Assembly: GCA_015065805.1 (NCBI GenBank) | Contig: SVPN01000002.1 | Coordinates: 1 to 64,000 of the forward strand | Length of the DNA: 64,000 nt | Direction of reading: 5' to 3' | Origin: Oscillospiraceae bacterium | GTDB taxonomy: Bacteria > Bacillota > Clostridia > Oscillospirales > Acutalibacteraceae | Part shown: positions 8,433 to 16,047 of the stretch, in pieces | Numbering within the stretch: position 1 is the stretch's first letter | Layout: every line of letters begins with the position of its first letter | Position numbers and translations under genes: made by a program | Notes under the pieces: model-generated | Databases searched by the model: none | Told to the model about the DNA's origin: nothing | The model's input: only the letters and a program-made list of their open reading frames with translations

Positions 8433-8529
8433 ATACGATCACCTCTTATCCCTTTCAGTATATCACCGGAAACCGTATTTTTCAAGGATGTGAGTGTAAG
8501 AGTCAAGAGGGGATTTTGAAATAGTCCGA

Positions 8530-8558
8530 TTGCAGTTGCGCTTGTTTTGTGATATGAT
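8530..8558 (+). promoter_or_regulatory. Putative sigma-A promoter (TTGCAG-17-TATGAT)
   Basis: Consensus-like hexamers with 17-nt spacing, upstream of the truncated barnase/barstar locus. Confidence 0.5.
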
Positions 8559-8597
8559 GATAAAAAGGCGGTGGAAGTATGACATTGAACGAAGTAA

Positions 8598-8801
8598 AAG
8601 TCTTATTATCCGAAAACCATATTGTATTTGAAATATAAAAACAAAAATGGACACCTTCCGTCAGCTCCCGGACGTGTTTGGTATGAAGCTGATATCAACT
8701 ATACATTTGGATTCCGAGGATCAGATCGCATTTTATTCTCTAATGACGGGTTGATCTTCGTTACATACGATCATTACAAAACATTTTACGAAATCACATA
8801 A
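8598..8801 (+). pseudogene. Truncated barnase-like ribonuclease (C-terminal part only)
   Basis: Frame reads ...NKNGHLPSAPGRVWYEADINYTFGFRGSDRILFSNDGLIFVTYDHYKTFYEIT*, matching barnase ...GRTWREADINYTSGFRNSDRILYSSDWLIYKTTDHYQTFTKIR; no in-frame start. Confidence 0.8.
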
Positions 8802-8815
8802 AGGAGCATTATAAG

Positions 8816-9094
8816 ATGAAAAGAGCGGTATTGGATTTCAGCGGTTGTCAATATCTGAACGAGTTACACGAGCGTATACAAGTTGCCTTGGAGTTTCCCG
8901 ATTATTACGGTAAAAACTTAGATGTCTTTTGGGATTGTATCAATCGAGATTGCGATATAGACTTTGTTACAATCAAAGGTTGTGCCGACATAGCTGCCGA
9001 ATTAAAATCGACTGTCGAAAAAATCTTAACATTATTTAAAAAAACAAACAGTATTGGGCAAATTCAGACTGCCCGTTTGACTATGAAGTGGTGA
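8816..9094 (+). CDS. Barstar-family RNase inhibitor, copy A1 (C-terminus frameshifted relative to 11015..11299)
   Basis: MKRAVLDFSGCQYLNELHERIQVALEFPDYYGKNLDVFWDCI; compare barstar LPEYYGENLDALWDCL. Confidence 0.88.
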   Translation: MKRAVLDFSGCQYLNELHERIQVALEFPDYYGKNLDVFWDCINRDCDIDFVTIKGCADIAAELKSTVEKILTLFKKTNSIGQIQTARLTMKW

Positions 9095-9102
9095 GCTGAC
9101 AA

Positions 9103-9399
9103 ATGAAGATTATCGAATTAGATTTGACGAACTGCCAAACGTTATATGACTTGCATGAGCGTATTCGCATCGCCTTTGATTTTCCCGATTGGTACGGCAA
9201 AAACTGGAGTGCTTTTTGGGATTTATTATGGAGCGAATGTGACGCCGATAAAGTGATCATCCGCGGAGAAAGGAGCTTGCCTGCAGACTTCAACAAGCAC
9301 CTTTTAAAAATGCATGAAATACTGGAACGAAACCGTGCTTTCCGCAAGCAGCACCGCTTACCCCCTTTTGTATACGAAATTGAAAACGGAGAGGCCTGA
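9103..9399 (+). CDS. Barstar-family protein, copy B1
   Basis: LHERIRIAFDFPDWYGKNWSAFWDLLWSECDADKVIIRG. Confidence 0.85.
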   Translation: MKIIELDLTNCQTLYDLHERIRIAFDFPDWYGKNWSAFWDLLWSECDADKVIIRGERSLPADFNKHLLKMHEILERNRAFRKQHRLPPFVYEIENGEA

Positions 9400-9400
9400 T

Positions 9401-9685
9401 ATGAAAATTGCCACGTTGGATGTAACCGGTTGTCAATATCTTGACGAATTGCATAAGCGAATCAAAGATGCCCTTGATTTTCCTGATTATTACGGTGAAA
9501 ACTTAGATGCTTTTTGGGATTGTCTTAACACCGACTGCGATGTTGACTTTGTGACGATTGTCGGTAGTTCTACAGTCGCAAAAGAACTGCAACCGACCAT
9601 GCAAGAAATTCTTGCTATGTTTGAAGAAAACAAACAGGACTGGGCAGACTCTGACTGCCCGTTTGACTATGAAGTGGTGAGCTGA
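9401..9685 (+). CDS. Barstar-family protein, copy A2
   Basis: MKIATLDVTGCQYLDELHKRIKDALDFPDYYGENLDAFWDCLNTDCD; start within the 9314 ORF. Confidence 0.88.
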   Translation: MKIATLDVTGCQYLDELHKRIKDALDFPDYYGENLDAFWDCLNTDCDVDFVTIVGSSTVAKELQPTMQEILAMFEENKQDWADSDCPFDYEVVS

Positions 9686-9688
9686 CAA

Positions 9689-9976
9689 ATGAAGATTATC
9701 GAATTGGATTTGACAAACTGCCGAACATTATATGACTTGCATGAGCGTATTCGCATCGCCTTTGATTTTCCCGATTGGTACGGCAAAAACTGGAGTGCTT
9801 TTTGGGATTTATTATGGAGTGAATGTGACGCCGATAAAGTGATCATCCGCGGAGAAAGGAGCTTGCCGGAAGGGTTCCGTAAACAATTAGAAATCATGCA
9901 TAAAATACTGGATGACAAGATTGAATTCAACAAGCAATGTCAATTCAACGCGTTTTCGTATGATATTGTAAATTGA
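9689..9976 (+). CDS. Barstar-family protein, copy B2
   Basis: Near-identical to 9103..9399 over the first ~65 aa, divergent C-terminus. Confidence 0.85.
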   Translation: MKIIELDLTNCRTLYDLHERIRIAFDFPDWYGKNWSAFWDLLWSECDADKVIIRGERSLPEGFRKQLEIMHKILDDKIEFNKQCQFNAFSYDIVN

Positions 9977-9994
9977 TTTGTACGGAGTGTTTTT

Positions 9995-10324
9995 ATGAAT
10001 TATTTTGATGAGCAAGACCGTTGTGCTTTTAAGCCGATCACAGAAAATCCAATCATTTTAGATTTCAGTCATTGTCGATACCTCGGAGAAATCCATTTGT
10101 TGCTAAAAGAAAAATTTGGTCTTCCCGACTACTATGGTGAAAACTGGGATGCATTATGGGATTGTTTACGGTATTTATGGTGCGAAGCAACGCCTGTTTC
10201 TATTGAAATCCACGGTTTTTCGGAACTGGATCAAGAGCTTCAAAAACACTGTGCTACTATGTTTGAAGTGTTTGATGATGTTCACAACGAATCACCTTGG
10301 GTTACATTCAAACGCATCTCGTGA
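9995..10324 (+). CDS. Barstar-family protein, type C
   Basis: NPIILDFSHCRYLGEIHLLLKEKFGLPDYYGENWDALWDCLRYL. Confidence 0.85.
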   Translation: MNYFDEQDRCAFKPITENPIILDFSHCRYLGEIHLLLKEKFGLPDYYGENWDALWDCLRYLWCEATPVSIEIHGFSELDQELQKHCATMFEVFDDVHNESPWVTFKRIS

Positions 10325-10351
10325 CACGACCCCGACTCTTTTGCTGTAAAA

Positions 10352-10618
10352 CCTGCGTTTGCAGATGCACTGCCGTCGGTGTGTAAAAACAGGTGAATTC
10401 GGTGGGTTTCTATGGTGGTTTCTAAAAAGCGGTGCTCCGCTTTCTTTAGAAATCGCCGTAAGCGGGGAGAGTCAAAAACTTCCTATCTGATGCGGTTTTG
10501 TGAAAACGAAGATGCGAAAACGCCCGAGAATCCGTGCGGATTTCGGGCGTTTCTTATATACCGTTTCTTCTGTCAATTTCCGCATTTTTCCGTTTGAGGG
10601 AAAAGACCGAAAACCTTT
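10352..10618. repeat. Dispersed structured repeat, copy 2
   Basis: Aligns with 1160-1412; hairpins TTTCTAAAAAGCGG-tgct-CCGCTTTCTTTAGAAA and AAACGCCCGAGAATCCG-tgc-GGATTTCGGGCGTTT. Confidence 0.85.
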
Positions 10619-10656
10619 TAACCCGCAAAAGAACATTTGTTCTTTTGCGGGTTGTG
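10618..10656. terminator. Perfect 15-bp hairpin terminator
   Basis: AACCCGCAAAAGAAC-attt-GTTCTTTTGCGGGTT. Confidence 0.7.
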
Positions 10657-10675
10657 TTCCTTTTTCTCTGTTCGT

Positions 10676-10685
10676 ATGGTATAAT
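10676..10685 (+). promoter_or_regulatory. Putative extended -10 promoter (TGGTATAAT) for the barnase-like gene
   Basis: tatggTATAATaagaaaggtgtg directly upstream of the 10704 ORF. Confidence 0.45.
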
Positions 10686-10703
10686 AAGAAAGGTGTGTTG
10701 TGA

Positions 10704-11000
10704 ATGGATCTATTGATTGCCATTGCTACGGCAGCTGTCAACGGACACCCTCTGCGTCCGGAAATCTCAAAAAGCTCAAAATATAAACATTACCTCAGCA
10801 AAGACGATTCTCGCCGATGCGAAGAATGCGAAGACAACCACGGTAAGATCTACTTGATACACACAGCAGGACGCATATGGTATGAAGCAGATTTGAATTA
10901 TATCCATGGCAAGCGAAACGGCCAACGTATAGTATTTTCTAACGACGGATTGATCTTCGTTACATACGATCATTACAAAACATTTTACGAAATCACATAA
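10704..11000 (+). CDS. Barnase-like ribonuclease, no evident signal peptide
   Basis: WYEADLNYIHGKRNGQRIVFSNDGLIFVTYDHYKTFYEIT keeps positions matching barnase E73, R83, R87 and H102; N-terminal YLSKDDSRRCEECEDNHGKIY segment. Confidence 0.85.
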   Translation: MDLLIAIATAAVNGHPLRPEISKSSKYKHYLSKDDSRRCEECEDNHGKIYLIHTAGRIWYEADLNYIHGKRNGQRIVFSNDGLIFVTYDHYKTFYEIT

Positions 11001-11014
11001 AGGAGCATCATAAG

Positions 11015-11299
11015 ATGAAAAGAGCGGTATTGGATTTCAGCGGTTGTCAATATCTGAACGAGTTACACGAGCGTATACAAGCCGCCTTGGAGTTTCCCGA
11101 TTATTACGGTAAAAACTTAGATGCCTTTTGGGATTGTATCAATCGAGATTGCGATATAGACTTTGTTACAATCAAAGGTTGTGCCGACATAGCTGGCGAA
11201 TTAAAATCGACTGTCGAAAAAATCTTAACATTATTTGAAAAAAACAAACAGTATTGGGCAAATTCAGACTGCCCGTTTGACTATGAAGTGGTGAGCTGA
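11015..11299 (+). CDS. Barstar-family RNase inhibitor, copy A3 (cognate of 10704..11000)
   Basis: Adjacent to the barnase-like gene; MKRAVLDFSGCQYLNELHERIQAALEFPDYYGKNLDAFWDC. Confidence 0.9.
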   Translation: MKRAVLDFSGCQYLNELHERIQAALEFPDYYGKNLDAFWDCINRDCDIDFVTIKGCADIAGELKSTVEKILTLFEKNKQYWANSDCPFDYEVVS

Positions 11300-11303
11300 C
11301 AAA

Positions 11304-11362
11304 TGAAGATTATCGAATTGGATTTGACGAACTGCCAAACGTTATAATTTTCCCGATTGGTA
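11304..11362 (+). pseudogene. Internally deleted barstar type-B remnant
   Basis: ATGAAGATTATCGAATTGGATTTGACGAACTGCCAAACGTTATA joins directly to ATTTTCCCGATTGGTA, both present in B1/B2. Confidence 0.75.
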
Positions 11363-11395
11363 TAATAAGGGTGTTATCTATACGGAGGTAAGACT

Positions 11396-12286
11396 ATGAG
11401 ACATCTGATGAAACTGCGTTCGCAGCCGTTCCGTATGATCCGTCGCGGACAAAAGACGATCGAATTGCGCCTGTATGATGAGAAGCGCCGACAGATCAAG
11501 GTCGGCGACGAAATTGAATTTTGCTGTTCACAGGGACGGGAAAAGCCGTTTATGGTGCGGGTCGTTGCGTTGCACCGCTTTGATCATTTTTCGCAGTTAT
11601 ATGCGTCTTTGCCCCTGCTGAAATGCGGCTATACCGAGGAGACCGTCAAGCACGCAAGCCCCGACGATATGGACGCTTACTACAGCAAGGAGAAGCAGGC
11701 GCAATACGGCGTGGTCGGCATTGAGGTCGAATGCCTTGCGCCGACGGATCCCCTGTTGGCGGCAAGCCGTTTTTTAAGCCTGCTCCTCCGCCACAAGCCG
11801 GATGCCGCGGGGATCACCTTGGATGAGCACGGATGGGCGGACGTCCCGCAGCTTCTGCGCGGAATGGCACACCGTCATCCGCTGACGATGGCGCAATTGG
11901 AGGAGATCGTGCGCACCGACAGCAAGCAACGCTATGCCTTCAATGCCGACAAGACCAAGATCCGCGCCAACCAAGGGCACTCCGTTCGCGTGGATGTTGA
12001 GCTTGAACAGCTTGAGCCGCCTGCGGTTCTTTACCACGGAACGGGTGAAAAAAACGTAGACAGCATCCTCAAAGAAGGACTGCTTCCCCAAACCAGGCTC
12101 TATGTCCATTTGTCAAAGGATACGGACACCGCTCAGACCGTCGGTGCCCGTCACGGCAAGCCCGCCGTCTTTGTTGTGGAAAGCGGACGGATGTATGCGG
12201 ACGGCTTTGTGTTTTACCGCTCTCAGAACGGTGTCTGGCTGACCGCGCACGTGCCGCCCGCCTATCTCAAGCGGGATGACAAATGA
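11396..12286 (+). CDS. ASCH domain fused to RNA 2'-phosphotransferase (KptA/Tpt1)
   Basis: N-term KLRSQPFRMIRRGQKTIELRLYDEKRRQIKVGDEIEF (ASCH); C-term FLSLLLRHKPDAAGITLDEHGWADVPQLL...LYHGTGEKNVDSILKEGLLPQTRLYVHLSKD (KptA). Confidence 0.85.
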   Translation: MRHLMKLRSQPFRMIRRGQKTIELRLYDEKRRQIKVGDEIEFCCSQGREKPFMVRVVALHRFDHFSQLYASLPLLKCGYTEETVKHASPDDMDAYYSKEKQAQYGVVGIEVECLAPTDPLLAASRFLSLLLRHKPDAAGITLDEHGWADVPQLLRGMAHRHPLTMAQLEEIVRTDSKQRYAFNADKTKIRANQGHSVRVDVELEQLEPPAVLYHGTGEKNVDSILKEGLLPQTRLYVHLSKDTDTAQTVGARHGKPAVFVVESGRMYADGFVFYRSQNGVWLTAHVPPAYLKRDDK

Positions 12287-12406
12287 GAAAGGCTGTCTGA
12301 AAGCCATACCCCTTCGCGTGCCGCGGGCGGATGCTATCCGCCCCTACCTCCCGCCCTACGATGCCGCAATGCATCTTGTAATCCGCGGTTGCGATATGTT
12401 ATAAAA

Positions 12407-12450
12407 AAAGCCCGATGGATGTCAATCATTGAAATCCATCGGGTTCTTTT
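12407..12450. terminator. Rho-independent terminator
   Basis: AGCCCGATGGATgtcaatcattgaaATCCATCGGGTTcttttc. Confidence 0.7.
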
Positions 12451-12529
12451 CGCTTCTTTTTGCACCACACGCCGAATTTGACGATCAGGGCGTTTATACC
12501 CTGTGCGACCTCGTTACATCGGGTGCTTT

Positions 12530-14356
12530 TTAATAGGTCACCTGACGATCCTTTCCCACACCGAGACGGTGCAGATAGATCGTGCGGGTGTCCTTGTCGA
12601 TCGTCACCACGTCCATTGCGGTCGACGTATAGGCGTTGTACACACGCTCTTCTTTGGGTTCATCCCGCACATCGGCACCCGCTGTTGTGATCGTGATACA
12701 CGGAACCGCAAACGTCGTCGTATCAATTTCGTCCTTATGATTATGTCCTTGGAAAATCGCGATCAGTTCGCCCTTCGCCTGCGAAAAGTCTGCCGACACA
12801 GACGAGGATTGCCATTCGCCGACACCCTCATAAAACCCGCTGTACGTCGTTTTGTTGGCATACGCATCCAGAATGCCTTTGAACAATTCGCTGTCGCGCG
12901 ATGCCGTCGCGTTATGCGTACCGATGATCACACTGTATCCTTCGGGAACAACCAGTGCCTCGTCCACCAGCCAATCAAACTGTGCCTGTCCGAAAATCGG
13001 GTTGTGGAAAAAGCTGTTCTGTCTGCCGCGGGCGAAGCCGTCTTCATCGCCATCATATAACTCCCAGAACGAATTCGCCATAATAAAACGGGTTTGCGTT
13101 TCGGGATCGTCCAGATAGAAATACGTGCCGTCCTGCGCAAAATGACGCTCCGGATCCTTTTGTTGCCAGCTGAAATACACATCCTCACGTTGCTTGTTGT
13201 TGAGCTGATAACAATAGTACACGGTTTCGCCATCTACCACTTTGCTGCCGGTTGCACCGTCATGATTGCCGACCGTCAACAAAATATTGGATTGCGGAAT
13301 AGGTTCGAGTAACTTCAGTGCCGCATCCATATTCGGCTGCATATCCGCAAGCGTAAAACCGGAAGACTGGGTCGTGGTATCGCCTGTATTCATAAAAAAG
13401 GCAATGTTGCACGCCTGCATCACACCTGCAGATGCTTTGCCGATATCCTTCAGATACGGCTGATTCGATCCGTCCGCGCCCAGATGAATATCCGAGTTGA
13501 ATATAAATTGCACCAGATTGCCGTTGCTGTTCGCTTTGACCGCCTGCACATCCGCAACCGTTTTTACTACTTCCTCATACCAGGATGTCGGCAAATAGTC
13601 TTTGACTTTTACCCAGCCGTCACCCTCGCCGTAGGTGATTTCCTGATTGATCGTAATATACGGAGCCTGCAGCCCTTCGGGAACGAACGCCATACGGAAA
13701 TACGCCACGCCCGCACCTGCTTTGATCGCAAAGCTCGCCACGTCGCCCTCTTCATCGTACTTGATGTCGGTTGCCACCGTCGGCAAGTCCTCTTTGATCG
13801 TTAACGCCGAGAACGCTGCGCCGCCGACCTGACGGAACGACGTGTCATAAAAGCGCATATAAATTGCGCCGGGCGCGACCTGTTCGATAGATTCGTCCCG
13901 AAACTGAATCCCGTTAAAGCGCACAATATCGCCGTCAGCAACGGCAATATACCCTGTTGCGCACGCACCCTCACACGCCTTGAGAACATCTCCCGAGCCG
14001 TAACGCTGTCCCTTGATCAGACCGACCGTTTCACCCTGCTCGTCCACAGACGTGTCGATATGGTTGATAACATCCTTGGACACAACGGTCACTTTGCCTG
14101 TTTTCATAAGCGTGCCGTCGGGCAACACATACTGTTTCGACGGATCGACGCACTCGTCTTCACTTTGAACAAAAACGGGAAGCTCCGCCGTTGCGAGATA
14201 CCGTTCACTGTCGGGAACCTGCGCCGTATTGCCGGTCGGCGGCGTCTCGCCGCCGGGCAACGACGTTGTGTCGCCGTTGCACGCCGTCAGGCTCAGCAAC
14301 AGGGTTGCCACCGTCAATGCCGCTGCCAATCGTTTAAATATATACTGTCTTTTCAC
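12530..14356 (-). CDS. Metallophosphoesterase (calcineurin-like) lipoprotein
   Basis: Lipobox LLSLTACNGD; FNSDIHLGADG, MNTGDTTTQ, VGNHDG, GHNHKDE motifs; GTG start chosen. Confidence 0.85.
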   Translation of the reverse strand: MKRQYIFKRLAAALTVATLLLSLTACNGDTTSLPGGETPPTGNTAQVPDSERYLATAELPVFVQSEDECVDPSKQYVLPDGTLMKTGKVTVVSKDVINHIDTSVDEQGETVGLIKGQRYGSGDVLKACEGACATGYIAVADGDIVRFNGIQFRDESIEQVAPGAIYMRFYDTSFRQVGGAAFSALTIKEDLPTVATDIKYDEEGDVASFAIKAGAGVAYFRMAFVPEGLQAPYITINQEITYGEGDGWVKVKDYLPTSWYEEVVKTVADVQAVKANSNGNLVQFIFNSDIHLGADGSNQPYLKDIGKASAGVMQACNIAFFMNTGDTTTQSSGFTLADMQPNMDAALKLLEPIPQSNILLTVGNHDGATGSKVVDGETVYYCYQLNNKQREDVYFSWQQKDPERHFAQDGTYFYLDDPETQTRFIMANSFWELYDGDEDGFARGRQNSFFHNPIFGQAQFDWLVDEALVVPEGYSVIIGTHNATASRDSELFKGILDAYANKTTYSGFYEGVGEWQSSSVSADFSQAKGELIAIFQGHNHKDEIDTTTFAVPCITITTAGADVRDEPKEERVYNAYTSTAMDVVTIDKDTRTIYLHRLGVGKDRQVTY

Positions 14357-14456
14357 TGTACCCCTCCTGTCTCTTACTGTATTATAGCAGAATCGGTTTG
14401 ATTTTTCAACAAAAAGAGGGCTATCCTCTCTTTTTTTGCGGTATGCACCTGTTACG

Positions 14457-15764
14457 CTATACATACGGAAATACCGTGTACTCCTTGGAATCCCTGCGAC
14501 AGCGGCGGGACAAGGTTTTTGCATAATACATCCGCTTTGATCCGTATTTTTCAATCGGCTGATCCGTCAGCGATTTATACCCGTTTTGCTCAAAATTCTT
14601 CCGACTGTAGGTGTTATCGGGGTGTACCGTCGCCACCAGCGCCTCGGCACCGCATTCCCGCGACCATTCGGACAGCACATCTACAAGCACATCCTGAATC
14701 CCGTAACCGCGGTAAGCGGGGTGCACAAAGACGGTTTCAAACACCGCCGCTGTTGTCCTGTTCAGCAAGCCTTCACGGCGGAGATCCTCGCACAGATCGT
14801 GGGACGCGTCCGGCCGCAGGATCACATAGGCAAATGCGACGATGCGCCGCTTATCCACCACCTGCAGACACAGATATTGCTTCGGATCGGCAAGTGCCGT
14901 GCACAGCTCCGCCTCCGTGGAGGGACAAAACCATTCCTTGACGGAAAGCTCCTGCGTCACCTCCTGCTGTAACGCCAGGATCTCCTGCACATCCTCCCGT
15001 GCCGAGCGGATGAGCCGCATCACCTTGCGGTCGCGTTGCTTGTCGGTAAACGCATAATAGCCGTAGCGGCAATGAGGATCGCAGATATAATACACGTAAT
15101 TCTGCAGATACCGCCTTACGCGACGATCATAGCGAAGACGCCGACGCTCTTCTCCTTCGGGAAGCGGCAAAAACTCAAAGGAACCGCAGGTGTAGGTGTT
15201 GAGATACTCCACCATCTCGTCGTTGCGGTTGCCCTTGCGTGTGTAGATGGAGCACAACCATTTGCGGAACAGCAGGAAATCGTTTTTATCCGAAGAAAAG
15301 CATTCAAACAGCTCTTCCTTCTGGATGAAGGGATTGAGCATAAACGAGAAAAAGCGTTGCTGGAACAGCTCGTCAATGCTGTCGATCCGCACGGTTTCCA
15401 GAATGATATACACCGCCTCAAAGTGGTTGATGTAGGTGTCGATATCAATAAAATCGATCGCCAGCTCTTTGTCATCCTTATCGTAGATGGTGTCGCTGTC
15501 AGTCAGCTTCAGATCACGGACATTGGTGACATTCAGGTTTTCACGGCGGCATTTTTCCAGCCATTGATACACCTTCAGAATGCGGTCGTTTGCGGCAAAA
15601 TCGTTGCTGATGCTGTACACAAAGGTAGCACGGGAAATTTTGTTTTCGGTGCGCTGCTGGAGAATGAAAATCACCAACGTGCTGACCACCGCCATAATCG
15701 CCCAGAACCATTCCTCACAAATCACCGAGACGATCCCGTCTCTCAGCGTTATCCACCACGCCAC
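14457..15764 (-). CDS. Membrane-anchored protein with C-terminal GNAT acetyltransferase domain
   Basis: N-terminal TM WFWAIMAVVSTLVIFIL; C-terminal VFETVFVHPAYRGYGIQDVLVDVLSEWSRECGAEALVATVHPDN. Confidence 0.75.
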   Translation of the reverse strand: MAWWITLRDGIVSVICEEWFWAIMAVVSTLVIFILQQRTENKISRATFVYSISNDFAANDRILKVYQWLEKCRRENLNVTNVRDLKLTDSDTIYDKDDKELAIDFIDIDTYINHFEAVYIILETVRIDSIDELFQQRFFSFMLNPFIQKEELFECFSSDKNDFLLFRKWLCSIYTRKGNRNDEMVEYLNTYTCGSFEFLPLPEGEERRRLRYDRRVRRYLQNYVYYICDPHCRYGYYAFTDKQRDRKVMRLIRSAREDVQEILALQQEVTQELSVKEWFCPSTEAELCTALADPKQYLCLQVVDKRRIVAFAYVILRPDASHDLCEDLRREGLLNRTTAAVFETVFVHPAYRGYGIQDVLVDVLSEWSRECGAEALVATVHPDNTYSRKNFEQNGYKSLTDQPIEKYGSKRMYYAKTLSRRCRRDSKEYTVFPYV

Positions 15765-15874
15765 GGCTCTCCCTCCCCTGCACGGTTTCGTTCCCCACTA
15801 CTATACTACATTTCCGAAGAAAAGTAAAGATGCATCGGTGCCCTGTTATCCCGCAACACCGTTGCTTTTTTTCG

Positions 15875-16003
15875 GTGTTGCCCGCTCTGGGAGAGGCTCT
15901 GACGGACTTGTTTGAAAACGGCAGGATCAACAAGATCGACGGTATGAAAAACGCGGCGCACTACAGCTGCAACGACGACCGTTATACCATTACGCTACCA
16001 TAA
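15875..16003 (+). pseudogene. Possible C-terminal remnant of an unidentified gene
   Basis: Frame VLPALGEALTDLFENGRINKIDGMKNAAHYSCNDDRYTITLP* followed by a terminator; no proper start. Confidence 0.3.
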
Positions 16004-16011
16004 CGAATCCC

Positions 16012-16045
16012 CGCATAACACCGTCGTTATGCGGGGGCTTTTGTT
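16012..16045. terminator. Rho-independent terminator
   Basis: CCCCGCATAAC-accgtc-GTTATGCGGGG. Confidence 0.75.
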
Positions 16046-16047
16046 GT

